64,000 nt of DNA from Lunularia cruciata (lineage: Eukaryota > Streptophyta > Marchantiopsida > Lunulariales > Lunulariaceae). Positions 12,572 through 24,891 of the stretch are shown piece by piece. The notes beneath the pieces are model-generated. The model saw only the letters and a program-made list of their open reading frames with translations, ran no database searches and was not told the DNA's origin. Made by a program: the position numbers and the translations under genes. Numbering within the stretch: the stretch's first letter is position 1; the number at the start of each line of letters is the position of its first letter. The stretch covers positions 46,626,501 to 46,690,500 of the forward strand of contig OX419761.1 of NCBI GenBank assembly GCA_948567375.1, given 5' to 3'.

Positions 12572-13780
12572 CTATCCATCATGCCACTCTTGTTGTAGGA
12601 TTGCTCCTATTGCTATGTTTGATGCATCTGTAGCCAACTTGATTGGATGTTTTGGATCATACCACTTCAAGATTGGTGCATGTAGCAAGGCAACTTTCAA
12701 TTCTTGAAATGCCAACTCTTGTGTGGTTCCCCACGTCCACTTCTTCCCCTTGCCAAGTAGTGTCATTAAAGGCAGTGCAACCTTTGAGAAGTCCTTGAAA
12801 AATTGACAATAGAATCCCATCAATCCCAAGAAGCTCTTGAGTTGAGTTTGATCTTCTGTGGCACTCCATTTTTGAATGACCTCTATTCTATCTATCAATA
12901 CTTGAATACCCTCTACACTTACTCTATGCCCCAAGTAGTCTACTCTAGACTTGCCAAACTTACACTTTGACATTTTGGTGTACATTCAATTTTGTCTTAA
13001 AATCTAGAGGACTTCTTGTACATGCTATTTGTACTCCATCATTGTGCTACTTTATTTTAAGATGTCATCCAGGAAGATGATAATATTATCTAAATATGGA
13101 TGAAATATGTCATTCATGAGACTCATGGAAGTGGTATGTGCATTGGTGAGGCCAAAAGGCATCACGAGATACTTAAAGTGACCATACTTGGTTCAAAAGG
13201 TAGTTTTGTACACATCCTCCTCTGCAAATTGGATTTGATTGTAATTGCTCCACAAGTATAGTTTGGTGAAGTATCTTGCTCCATTGAGTTGATCAAACAA
13301 GTCATCCATGCGAGGTAAGGGGTATTTGTTCTTCATTATTTGTTGATTGAGACCTTGATAGTCAATGCACATGCGCATTGTACCATCTTTCTTCTTCACA
13401 AACAAGACAAGAGCTCCATATGGTGATATGGTGGGTTAGATGAACCCTTTCTATAGCATATCCTCAATTTGAGTCTTACACTCCACCAACTCATGAGGTG
13501 ATATGCAATATGGGGCCTTACAAGGAGGTGTCTTCCTCGGGGATCTCTTAATTTTATGATCTACTCTACTTTTTGGTGGTAATCTTGAGGGTAGATCATT
13601 GGGAAAGACATCTTGAAACTCATTTAATACATTTTTCAATTTCTTAGGAATGTGTCTATCAAGTTGTGCACTTTGGACTTCTCTTATTAGACCCATGAAA
13701 CATCTATTGGTCTTATAGATAGTTGTTGTCCCTATGACATAGAGAGGTAATTCTTGCTTGTGTGATTTTTTTAACCCCAA
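12572..13780 (-). pseudogene. reverse transcriptase and RNase H (nested chromovirus)
   Basis: In minus-strand order: FQDVFPNDLPSRLPP (13451-13780), then [18 protein letters not shown] and [16 protein letters not shown] (13193-13405), then SKCKFGKSRVDYLGHRVS, LKSFLGLMGFYCQF and the RNase H start ATDASNIAIGAIL (12572-12985). These are diagnostic Ty3/gypsy RT palm, thumb and RNase H blocks. Stops and frameshifts separate them, and the YxDD segment falls in a broken stretch. Confidence 0.85.
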
Positions 13781-13966
13781 TGATCAACCATTGGTGGCTT
13801 CTCACTACTTTCTTCCTCCAATCTACCATAGGGTTGTAATGCTCCATCCATGGCATGCCTAAGTTGCATCATAACAAGCTATTTGTATCACTCGCCACTC
13901 AATTGCTTCTTGATATGCTCCTATAGAGAGTGTTACCCGCCTAGGTAATGATTTAATCCTCTTTTT

Positions 13967-15570
13967 TTACCTATTAGGTAACTCTACTTCTTTGCTCTCA
14001 ACTCTCTCTAGATCCATTCCCAATCTTATTGCAATACAACAAGACAAAAAATGCTCTCTTGCTCCCGAATCTATTAATTCTCTCACTTGATTGCCTTCTA
14101 GGACTCCATTCACAATAATCAATTGTGAGGTTGCCTTTTGGGACCTTTGCATGTTTGTCTTCCTCCTTCCCTCTCTTTCTTGCTTCCTTATTGAGCCAAT
14201 AAGGCCATGGGGTACACTTATTAGCAAATCTTTGTTCTCCAAAGTGATTTCCACCTCGTTCTCTTTAATGCATCTCTCTATGTTGTTCAAAAATTGCATG
14301 TATGAAGGACGAGAGCCTCTTGGGAGATGAGCATGACAGTTGGTAGATATGTGCACAATACGGTCACAATTGTAACAACAACGTTCTTCTTGAGAGTTCC
14401 TTCTCCTCGTAGTGCTCCATCTCTCCATTTGTCTACTCATCCCCACTCTCCTTGAAGTAGTCATGCTTCTTGGTCTTGAAACCAAAGGTTGCCCAATTCC
14501 ATTGGTACTAGTCTACCCATGTGTGGCATTTTTGCTTGATAATGTTGAGGTGGAACTACTCCTTCACTTCCATCCAATACACTTGCTATTCTTTGTGCAC
14601 AAGCAATGGCTTCAAATACCATATGAGGATTTTGTACCATGACTTCTTGGCAAATCTGCTCTTTCAACCCTTGTTTGAAATTGTTGAGAGCCTTTGCAAG
14701 ACTCATGTTGGTTATTGTGACTTGTAGATCCAAAGATGCGTCCATATACTCTTGTACGTTATTCTTCTATTTCAACCCCCATAGTCGGATTCAGGACATC
14801 TGCATGGAATCCACCGACTATAAATTTTTCAGCAATCCTTCTTGCATTTTTGTCCATGTGACCTCTCTTCTCTTTGCCAACGTGGATCATTTCCAAGCAT
14901 TGTACCATATGAGGGCTTTATCGGTCAAGTACCCACATGCAAACATGTTTGCAGCATGCTTGGTGATCTTTGTTGAGAACAATTAGAAATATTGATTCAT
15001 TCTCAAGATTTAGTTCTCCACTACACCCATCATACACTGCCCCTTGTAAGGCTTGATGTTCCAGTTCTTCTTTATCCAAAGTAGCAATGTGGCTTCATTG
15101 TTGACCGGATTCGTAAGCACGGATGCCTCTCCAACAACTTCAATCATAGGTACTAGGTTTTGAGATAGCTATTCTTCTTGCATTGCTTGATCATTCTTGA
15201 GGGTTTGCACTTGACTTTGTAATGTCTCCATGGTCATCTTAATCTCTCAAAATTTGTTCAACATCCCTTGCATTTGTTGCACCAGCTCTTGCAATTGCGG
15301 ATCTCTACAACACTCAATTGTTATTGTCTACTTCAATAAAGAGCTAATATGATCACTTTGGAGGGTGCACAAATTATTGGGACTACCATTGGGACCTCAA
15401 AAGCTATCACTTGTTGATAATATTCCTCACTAAAATTATTGACCATGAAATCTCTAAACATCACTTTTGGTCTCACTACATAAAAAAATTCTACTTGAGT
15501 GTTGAAAGTGAGAGGATCTGGGATATTCAATTCCATCACAACAAAATGTAAATTATCAAATCCCATTCTC
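13967..15570 (-). pseudogene. gag, zinc knuckle and protease (nested chromovirus)
   Basis: The frame at 13967-14485 has a CCHC-like knuckle (CYNCDRIVHISTNC) with degenerate glycine, then the aspartic-protease motif ELIDSGAREHFLS. The gag part upstream includes NNFKQGLKEQICQEV and AIACAQRIASVLDG (14461-14745), with a further open stretch at 15333-15566 starting MGFDNL. Frames are broken between the blocks. Confidence 0.75.
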
Positions 15571-15895
15571 TATTATAAACTACTACAAGAAAAATCACCA
15601 AGTTTGGTGAATTCATCACTATGTCCATGATTCTACTCCAAAATGGTAAATGAGGTATACTCCCACTTGCTCTCACTGAATGTACATGACCTTGATGTGA
15701 AACAAATTCAGAAACAAAAAATGGGGTGCAAGAAAATGTCCTCTAGGACCTTCCATCCCATCTTCTTTCTAAAACACTCCTATCCTATCAATTTCTTTGC
15801 GGGTTTTCACTCCAAAATTATTCAGTTTCAATAACCATATTCTTCCAAGAAGGGTGATCTACTCTCTTGAATTGAAACACCTACTTTGACTCCAT

Positions 15896-16482
15896 TGTAA
15901 TATTATGAGGATAGCAAGGAAACATAGATTCACAAACACAAGTTATACACTCAAACTCCAATGCCCCAAAGGAGCACCTTCTCTTTATTATATAGACAAA
16001 GAGGATCTCCTCCAAGGAAACTCCACCATAGGATTAGGCACATAGATAGGTGACATGTCAGCAAGCTCCACCCTTGGATTACTTACTTGGATGGGTGACA
16101 TGTTGATCTTGGTCTTATCTAGTTGGTCAAACAAGCTTTGACCAAAGAGAGTCTTTTAGGGAATCTTCTTGTATAAATCTTAGAATCACGTGGGTGAAGT
16201 ACCATTGGAAAGCTCTTGATGAGAAAAAGCAAAGGGAAGGAAGAACAACATAACCTCTATAAGGAAGGACTGTACACATTTTTGAGGCCTAATACATCTA
16301 TTTAGGCCTCCAAAATTGCCTTCAAAGATTTCAAGCATATGTTGGTTCTTACTCTATTAGTAGAAGTCCCCTTTAAGTGACACTTCTTTTTGATCAATTT
16401 AGTCCATCATGTGTAATATCTTTCTAGATGTTACCAAACCAAATTTTATATCTAGATCATATGGCTAGCTCTTGGTATTACA
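15896..16482 (-). repeat. 5' LTR of the nested chromovirus (intact)
   Basis: A 587-bp LTR from TGTAATATTATG to GGTATTACA (plus-strand reading), followed directly by the CTCAA target duplicate. No convincing tRNA primer-binding site follows it on the minus strand. The adjoining bases are ATGGAGTCAAAGTAGG. Confidence 0.85.
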
Positions 16483-16545
16483 CTCAAAGGTGCCAAACAA
16501 CCTAATCTGAAATTTTATACCTTGGTGTTGTACTTAAATTTTTCA

Positions 16546-17250
16546 TCAAGTCCAATCAAATTGAACCTTATGATGTTCAAGCCAAGGTAGTCCTATAATG
16601 ACATCATAATGTAGAGGTGCCACCACAAACCTCATACACTCTAAATACTCCTTCCCAATCTTGAAGGTAACAGGATGTGAGGTATGGAATGCAAAACCCT
16701 TTCTACCATCCGCCATCATGAATCTACTTCCAATTATTGGCTTGATAGGAACATCCAATTCCTTTGCTAATTGCACGAACATATAATTCTATGAACTTCC
16801 AAAATAAACCAAATTCCTATAACCACAATTAGATATCATACCTTGCAAGTGAGGGCAAACTTGCATAGGTCAAGCTTTCAATCCCATTAGAACTAATCAA
16901 GCTCCCAATAGGTGGCTCAAAATCTACTATTAGGATTCCTCATTTCCTTGATCATTCTGCTCCACAAACTCCATCTAGGAAACTTGTTGAGGTCTTACAT
17001 TCTTGAGTGGACATTCAACAATGCAATGTCTCAATTGGTGACCAAAAAAAACCACCATTTTATTGCAGATTTTCTCTATCTGCCGTGCCAAGTGGTCTCT
17101 ATTGAATTGCATCAATCTCCATTGGTGCCGGCTCATCCACTCGTGCATAGTGTATCTGTAGGGTCTTTGGAGGTTGAGGTCAAGACCAAGTTGTTGCAAC
17201 CAAGGAGTCAAAACATTTGGCCAACCGCATGACTTCCTCCAAGTTGTATC
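16546..17250 (-). pseudogene. gag C-terminus and protease (old chromovirus)
   Basis: At 16546-16782 the minus strand encodes a retropepsin core ending in YDVIIGLPWLEHHKVQFDW, a hallmark of gypsy protease. At 16975-17211 a degraded gag end retains GHQLRHCIVECP, a decayed CCHC knuckle. The nested chromovirus begins right after the protease, which separates it from its RT at 8440. Confidence 0.75.
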
Positions 17251-18098
17251 TCTTGCATGATTACCTCTAATTTGGTTCTTGACTTCAAGCCTCTCACAAA
17301 TTAATCAGAGCTTAACCTTTCAAGTATATCTGGAATTTGCATGATGGTGTTTTGGAATTATGTGATATAACTTCTTATAGAGCCAATATGTTTCAACTCT
17401 GCCAACCTATCCCATGCAGCTCGTGTGACATTTATAGCTTGGAATTGACTAATTATTGCACTCTTGAATTCTGCACACATCAAGATTAGTGCAACAATTT
17501 GTTGTTCAACTTGCTCCACTCAAAATTGCCACCATAGCTTTATTACTCCATCCAATTAGCTAGAAGCCAAAAGAATTTATTTTTGCTCATCTTGAAGATT
17601 GGTAGCTTCAAAATAACATTCATAGTTAAACACAAAAATCTCCACTACAATTGAGAGATTCTTGGTTTAGAATACCTTTGGTTTAGGGAATCGGATTTGT
17701 TCTTCACCTTCTCAAATTGGTACTCTCTCTACTTGCTCCTATTGTTGATGAGCTCATTCATCAACAATCAAGTAAGGTACTTGATTTGTTGTTGCATAGC
17801 AATGATAACTTCCAACATTACCACCATGGTTGCTACTCTATCATACCACTCCTAATCTATCTAATTTATTAACACATAGAAGCAACACGTCCACCATTCT
17901 CCATAAGTTACAACCAAAAGCACCAAGGGTTCCTCAAATATGGTGATCATATGTAGAAAATCTTGCCCAACGGATGAGGTGATGAATTGTGTGAAACAAT
18001 GCTTGGGTAGTACTTGGACACAAAAATCCCAATGGTTTGGTGGAAGTGGATTTGGTGGTCCATAAATTCCATCCATCCCATTCCTGCTTTGATACAAA
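17251..18098 (-). pseudogene. gag remnant and primer-binding region (old chromovirus)
   Basis: No long frame survives, but position between the primer-binding site (18086-18097) and the protease implies gag. The minus-strand primer-binding site reads TTGTATCAAAGC, two mismatches from the usual initiator-Met site, one base from the LTR. Confidence 0.55.
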
Positions 18099-18522
18099 TA
18101 TAAAGGACCAAGACCAAGGAGAGAAATATTAGAATGGAAGATCACATTGTGTACTTGAATGCGGTAAAACTCCAAATGCCTGGCATGAGTTTTGGCTTTC
18201 GTATTTATAATGAGCATACCATACCCTTGAGAAGCTTCTCAAGAAACTTCTTTGGGCTGATTTCTTAGAGTGAAAGCCAAGTTAACCGAGAAACTTCTCA
18301 ATAAGCTTCCTTCTTGAAGCCGTATACTTGGCGTGCAAGCTAAGTTGGTTGGAAGCTTTTGGAAGCTTCCTTCAAGAAATTACATACTTGGGGTGCAAGG
18401 TAAACTATTGGAAAGTTTCCCAATAAGCTTCCTTTCTACTTCTAGAACATTCTAGGCTAATTTGGCCTATTCACTACTTTGTTCATCTTGACTAACTTTG
18501 TTGCTAAACTCCATATTGTTCA
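18099..18522 (-). repeat. 5' LTR of the old chromovirus
   Basis: A 424-bp match to 1615-2038, with many substitutions but the same length. On the minus strand it opens TGAACAATATGGAG, where TGTAACAATATG is expected. The primer-binding site adjoins its other end. Confidence 0.85.
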
Positions 18523-21500
18523 AAATATAGAGATTGTATAAAGAGCAAATTATTTCTTGATGTAATATTTCAATTATGTATATATTTTTTTAACTTGCTA
18601 TCTAGAAAAAAACAATCTTGGTAAAATCTAATAAAGATTCCTTTTTCAAAAACATCTTACGTTAACAACATACATAGATATGATAGACTTGTGTACTTTG
18701 AAAAAGCTTGCTATTCATGAAAGTTTCTCTTCATACTTCACAGGTTCCATAGAAAGTACAAAGAAAGTGGATTAGATTATTGTGATTTAGTCTTTGTGGA
18801 AAGGTTATGTGTGACTAAACAAAACATGCTTATTGTAGGTATCTTGTTTATCCTTGATTTTACCAATATAGATTATATGTTAATGATATGTTTGTTTACT
18901 TACGTCCATGTCATTCAACTCCAATTATTATATTGTTGCATTCTTTAGTTGCCTACTTTGGTAAATAGAATGCATCCTAAATGTAACTATAAATATGGGG
19001 CTTTTATTCTCACCACTCTAAAAAAATAGTAATAGGAGATATTTAGTTAGATATTACTAAAGAATATCTCCTTTTAAATCTCAAAAAGAAAAGACTAATT
19101 TTTATTTGACCTATTGAGTTGATTGAGTTCTATCTAAAGTCATGTAGAATGTGAACACTTTTTTTATCAAATGGGTTTAATATTAAAAAAAATTAAAAAA
19201 TTTGGGTGTATTTTTGGAAAAAATTGAAAATTTATATTTTAGTAAAAATGTAGAGCAAGATTGCGTGAAGTAATAACAAGAGTAGACTTAAAAAACTAAA
19301 AGCCATGTCTATTTAATTTATTTAAAATATAAAATATATAATTTATTAATGTATTAAAATTAAAATTAAGTGAATAAATAGGAGTGAGGTTCATCCCATA
19401 CAACACTATGTAACCTCCGTTGATCCAAGGAGTTATCTGACTTCTTGAGGTAAAATATTTACATCACCATAAATTTCAGAAGATATCAATTTGTAGGATC
19501 ATAAGTCTATAAAATTACTAGTGGAAAAATATATAAATTAAACCTGGTCCATGCATAATGATACCATGCTAGCTCGATTGTAGTGTCATGAATATAAAAT
19601 CCATATGCCATGCATTAGTTACTAATGTCATTGACTTATCAACACATCATTGTTTTAAACTATATTATCATTAAAATAGAATATATAATTAACTCAAACT
19701 ATACAAAGTAAATTTATTATAACTACATGGTAATTACAACCTATGTAACTATATCGTCTACCCTTTCTTAGTTTTGATGGATTCAGAGATTCAACTTCTA
19801 TCTACTTTGTTCCTTTGGCATTCTATACATTTTCTTCTTTTAATAAAACTGATTCTAAAGCTTTCTTTGCCAATGCTATGGAGTAGAGCTCCATTTACCT
19901 TTAGGGTATTATCCTTGTATCTCGTATGGCTTGGTGTGTACTCCATTCCTTTTTGTTATCCTATCGTCCTTATTTTGATGAAAACCAAGTCTTAAATAAG
20001 CGTGCTAACAATGTACTTGTTGATATTATTTAGGTATTAACCCTTTTATAGTCGTATAATAATTAATCAATAAAACATTTTATTCTTTGCTTTTATTCCT
20101 TATTTGTTAATGAAAAACACCATAAAGATGGAGCACCATCAATAAAGTTGGTAAAAAAGTATCACTAGATAAATTCATTTATTACTTATCAGCTGTTTAT
20201 TTATTCAAATTATAAAGATATGCTTTATATTGAGTTTGATAAATTTCCATTTTATTCAAATAACATCCCATATGTGATAGCAACAAAAAGGAAAGCAAGA
20301 TCCCATCAAACCAAATAAAACCTTTTCTACCTTTTCAGGTGACATACCAAAATTTATAATAATAATAATATTAATGATGGATGCTCAATATTACAGAGTT
20401 TGGATTTGATCTCAAATTTAATAAAAATAATTTATTTATTTTGAAGAAACATTTTGTTGTATTAGTATAAACAAGTTGCTCTTGTATTAGATAGGGCTGC
20501 ACACCATACAAAAGAAGAAAAAATTACATATATTGTCCGGCATTTAAAAGAAATTAAGTACATTGTCTTGCATGTAGAAGTACTACAAATTTTTAGGCTC
20601 AAATATAAAACTTCAATTCAAGACATAACATAGAGAAAAATAATTAATTCCACTTTTGCTAATTGGTATTAGTAAAATTTTAGGATTAAAGCACTTAGTT
20701 AAGTTTCTTTTATTATTTCAAGGACATATTTACTTGGTTATATTCCTACCATGTACTTTTTTCATTTTCTTATTTCTATAATTCAAAACTTAAGTATGAT
20801 TGATCATTAAAAAATATATCATAATTGATAATTTTATTACTTTTAATATTTTTTCTTAATTATCTGCAGTTTAATTACTCGCATTTAAAAACAAGAACCA
20901 TTATTATCAATCCAAAAGCTTATTATCTAGTCAATGGACACACTCATTAATATCATCTTCAATCCATAGACTATCATAGACTATTAGAGGTCTTAGATTT
21001 TTAGCCTAAGCAACTTTTATGTCTTGATAGATTGCTTTTTGCACAAGCCTTGTGCAATACCTCTTGCCTCTCTTTAGGAGGTTTGTCAAGGATGGTATAT
21101 GGACATTTTAAAGATCATTTTCAAGCAAATGATCCTTCTAGTGGATTCACTATGTTGGTTTAAGTGGTTGCAATAATAACAAAGAGAGATATTCCTACGT
21201 CAATTAGTCGAGTGTTAGGTTCCACTCTACTTCTCACAATGGAGAAAGACATTGGGTGCATCAGACTGACTGCTTTTGGAGACATCTTTTTGCACTTGGT
21301 TAGCCACATCATGTCCTTTAGTACCTTTCTCATTTTCAACATCACCTTAGTCCACATCAATTTGGAGTAGCTACACCTTCAGGTTGTGAGGCTATATCTT
21401 TAGGCATTAGGGCACCCATAGATATCCATCCACATGGAGTGGGTAGTCCTATAGGTGAATATTGAGAACACTTTTCATAGCACGCCTCAAGCACCCATCT

Positions 21501-22917
21501 TTAGAGAGTTAAGGGAGGCTGGTGGATCCTTGGCAAATTATAGTCCTTTTTTGTGGTCATTTTATGGCTCTCATGCTTCCCTTTACTACCAACATGGTTG
21601 GTCATGGGAAGGAATCACTATCTTGGAATCAATTGTTCGTACAAGATAGGGGGATTCTTTGAGGGGACCTTTATTTGACATGGCTCACTTCAAAGGTCTC
21701 TTATGTACTATTTTGATCATGCTAGGTTATGTATTTCCTTTCTTGGCAGACTATACACACACGGTGGGCCCCATAGATTAAATTAAGTAGCCTTTTGATC
21801 ACTAAACTATCAAGCTAAATCTTGTAGGCGTGAGAGTCAAGGTATCAAAGTGCATAGTATGGTACTCTTTTGGTATCTTCTCCACCTTGAGCTTTTAGAG
21901 TGGTGTATCATATCTACAGATGGACTATGTATTCTTGAAGTGCTAGTAGGATCTAAAGATTTTATCACACTCTTTTTAGATGCTACACTTGTAGAGTATA
22001 TTCTTCATGTGAATGACCTTCCTCTTTTAGGAGATCTGCAAAGGGCATTTGGTATACTCTCCTCTAGCATTGCCCATCTACCAACTTAACTTCTATGCAC
22101 AATTTTTCCTTCATTGACCTTCCTATCCTATATGAGAGCCTTTGATAGGAAGATTATGGGAGTTTTTGGTGATATCATTGGACCAAGGACATTTGAGTGC
22201 ATGATAGGAGACTTGACACATAGATAAACATCATTACCGATCTCATGCGGAGGGGTAGACCTATTTCCTATTAAGGAGATGATACCTATAACATCTTTGG
22301 GTAATTGAGCTCTCTTGGCACTCCTACTTTCCTCCCATTTTGTGGTTGCTGATTGGCCAATCTCGGAGACATATATTACCGAGGTGGAATAGTGATTCTT
22401 TTCTCTCCATATGTAATTATGGTAGACTAGAGATGGTCTATTCCCACGTTGTTGTACTTTTCTTTTCTCTCTCTGGGAACACACAAGGTGCCTAGCTGTG
22501 GAGATTGCAGATTAGAGGCTATAGGTAAACCTATAAATTCTTGTCTGAAATCACGTGTTACCTAACAGTCAGAACCCTCCACTATTGTAACTAGTATTCT
22601 TGCTATTGGGTAGGGTATTGACGTGCAACTTAACCTATCATCACAACATGCACTCCTGGTCTATTGGTTATCACTTCCAACATTACCAAGGAGAAATACA
22701 CAACACTCTTAGAAAGAAAGAACCTAAGCGTAACGCACGCACACCAATTCAAACCAACTGGGCATACAAACAAGCATGTAAGCAAAAAGAGGATCTAATC
22801 ATAGGAATGCGGCAATAACTCTTTGTCCTTTTTGGTCAAAAAAGAGCTTCATAGCCTCCATGCTCTATCATCAAGCTAATTTAAACCTATACTCCAAGTC
22901 TCCTCCAAGTTGTACTT
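18523..22917. other. AT-rich spacer, no gene seen
   Basis: Homopolymer-rich AT spacer from 18523 to about 20900, then more mixed sequence with short frames. The segment 19835-19950 loosely resembles the dispersed repeat seen near 45250, 35482 and 61425. I see no conserved protein, RNA or complete LTR. Confidence 0.45.
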
Positions 22918-22921
22918 CAGA
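22918..22921. repeat. candidate target-site duplication (left), CAGA
   Basis: CAGA immediately precedes the TGTC that starts the left LTR segment. The same CAGA follows the terminal GACA at 32829-32832. The next right-hand base is T, which also matches if the left T is shared with the element (CAGAT). Four to five matching bases are suggestive, not proof. Confidence 0.6.
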
Positions 22922-23369
22922 TGTCACGCCATTTGTAGTTCCGCATCTAGATGCTCGGACACTGGAGTTCCAATGATGGTAGTTAGAGTTATTCTAGCTG
23001 TTTCTTAGGGACTACTTTCCGATGGTTAGATTTCATGTTCAGGGTACTGACTTCACGGTGGGGCCCACCGTCACTTTGCACCGTTTGCACCGTCGAGTGT
23101 GCCGTCAGTGGGACCGTTAGGGTTTCAGGGCTAGCTTGAGTCCAGGGGGTATAGTTTCGAAGTGAGCTCCAGAGAGCTCACTTCTCTGATGTTGAGCCTT
23201 CGAGTTCCTGGCTATGGTGGACAGAGGCCGGCGAGCGTCACCTGGATTCTCTATGCTTGAGTGGGTGTGGCTTGACTGTAATCAGTGCCCAGTTGTTGGC
23301 AGTTTATAGAGTGACAAATCAAGTACTGATCTGAGTTGAGTTGAGTTGAATTGTTAAGCAATCTGATTA
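22922..23369 (+). repeat. left LTR segment (B only; A missing)
   Basis: 448 bp, ungapped against 32275-32722 with 12 differences, all transitions. It starts TGTCACGCC and ends AATCTGATTA. The A segment that precedes B in the right-hand LTR is absent. The bases after it include ATCAGAG, seven bases of the usual initiator-Met primer-binding site, but the rest does not match, so the primer site is unassigned. Confidence 0.9.
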
Positions 23370-24891
23370 CATCAGAGAAGTGAAGTCAGGGGGAAATTGG
23401 GTGCAGGAACGCTGAGTGTTGGTGGTATCTCCAAGCTCGGTGGATCGTGGTAGCTCGATTCAGGTTCTATGTTTCCCTAGTGTGCAGAAGCTCGTGTAGT
23501 TGATGCAAATTTGGCAGTTAGGCGGACGATGTGCGGAAGCGCTGGCCAAATTTCGAGCAAAGAAGGAGCAATTTTCGAGCAGTGTTGTGATTTTGAGCTC
23601 AGGAGGTGAAGGCAGGACCAATTTGATGCGAGTTGGGCTCAAAAAGTGAAATTGAAGGTGGAGTTGGAAAGCTCTTCTCATGAAATTGTGATTTGGAAAA
23701 ACCCATTTTGTCAATTTGGCTCGAGTGGAAAGTTAGCGGGGGATTTGGCGGACATCCATCTTTAGGGTTTACGTCAGATTTGGAGGAGTTTCGCTGTTTG
23801 GCCAAATTTGGAGAAGTTCCGCTAGTTTGGAGGAGTTTCGTAGATTTGGAGAAGTTTCGCCAATTTTGGAGGAGGTTCGAAGTGGCAACAAGAAAGGCCT
23901 CATTTGGCTGAATTTCGGCGTTTCGAGGCTTCGAGGCATAGGGCTGTGGGCTATGAGAGGCTACGAAGGCCTAGAAGGGCCAGCAAGCCAGCTTGCTGGC
24001 GTGAGGCTAGCTAGTTTAGTGTAGATCTTGGTCATTGGTTGGCAAAATCTGCCTTTCTTGCTAGATTGTGCACAACAGGGTTTGACCCCTAGATCTCTTG
24101 TTCCTAGACTGGTGCCCTAGCCAACTGGTCCACCTTCACTTGTTGTCATAGTGACTGTGCCACTGTTATCTATACACATGTAGCTTTGGCTAGGAGAGGC
24201 AGTTTGATCCCATTCTTGGTGATCTTGGTAGCTTAGGACTTAGATACGAACTACTCTTATGTCAAATGCCAAATGGTGGCAGAGTCAGTCCCGTGTTGTG
24301 TTATGAGATGGAGGGTTTTTGTTTAGATTTCTTGTGATTGGATCCCCTCCATTCTCTGCTTCCTGTTTGTGCACCACGTTTGTGTGAGGTGCCTTGACTT
24401 TTGAGCGTTGGTGCTCTGGTGTGCTCTCGGTGGTGAGGCTGGAGTGATGACCAGTCAGACTACCTTTGTTTCTCTCCGGTGAGGCAGGAAGTGATGACCT
24501 GTAGACTGTGAGAGTGCATGTAATGATGGCAGGTTACAGGTTGCCCTTCCCCTAGTGTAGTTATCTCGGTAGAGTTACATTAGTGGGTGGTGTTTAGTTG
24601 GTGTTGGCACGTGGTGGTGTTGGCACTTGGTGGAGCACTTGCAGTTGCGACTTGCGGTTGCAGTTGGTGGTTCGGGTTTGCTGTTGCAGTTACGTGGTCA
24701 CGACGGAGTTCTTTGGAGATTCCAGAGGAGTTAGCCCTGCAGTACACAGTGGGTTTACTTGGAGTGGTACTCGGTATCAGCCTGTATCTCAGGTCCCAGT
24801 GAGGGAGGAGATTGACTCTGAGTTGGAGTTCGACACAGGAGCTGATTCAGTTGAGAGTGCACTTGGTGTGTCCGCACCGTTGTTGTGGGAC
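23370..24891 (+). other. leader between LTR and first ATG
   Basis: About 1.5 kb of internal sequence precedes the first in-frame ATG. From 23777 to 23880 it carries about five imperfect copies of a TTTGGAGGAGTTTCG-like word spaced roughly 20-30 bases apart. The main frame is open from 24598 (after TAG at 24595), so an upstream non-ATG start is possible. The 98 codons before the ATG show no recognisable domain. Confidence 0.6.

Larger units (their letters stand above)
8775..16487 (-). mobile_element. second chromovirus, nested, with CTCAA target duplication
   Basis: The element itself is 8780-16482, flanked on both sides by the identical pentamer CTCAA (8775-8779 and 16483-16487). It has related LTRs starting TGTAATATT and ending GGTATTACA on the plus strand. 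It lies inside the older chromovirus, between protease (16546) and reverse transcriptase (8440), in the same orientation. Minus-strand coding remains run gag, zinc knuckle, protease, RT, RNase H, integrase, then a weak chromodomain. A purine tract (AAAAGGAGGGAGGTT on the minus strand, about 10791-10805) abuts its 3' LTR. Its 3' LTR is enlarged by an insertion at about 9186-10602. Many stops and frameshifts make it non-functional. Confidence 0.85.
1615..18522 (-). mobile_element. old Ty3/gypsy chromovirus, heavily nested and decayed
   Basis: Two direct repeats of about 424 bp (1615-2038 and 18099-18522) bound a minus-strand element. On the minus strand the LTR runs from TGTAACAATATG to TCTTTTACA in the 1615 copy. 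A primer-binding site like that for initiator tRNA-Met (18086-18097, two mismatches to the usual plant site) abuts the upstream LTR. A purine tract (GGTGGGGGAATA, about 2039-2050) abuts the downstream LTR. Between them, in minus-strand order, lie gag remnants, protease, reverse transcriptase/RNase H, integrase and a chromodomain. At least two later elements interrupt it. The flanking pentamers AAGCA (1610-1614) and AAATA (18523-18527) differ by two transitions and may be a decayed target duplication. Frameshifts and stops are everywhere, so it is a fossil. Confidence 0.85.

Noticed and set aside
23361-23380. Initiator-Met primer-binding site after the left LTR of the methyltransferase element
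   Set aside because: Only ATCAGAG matches; the preceding bases do not, so it was not annotated as a primer site.
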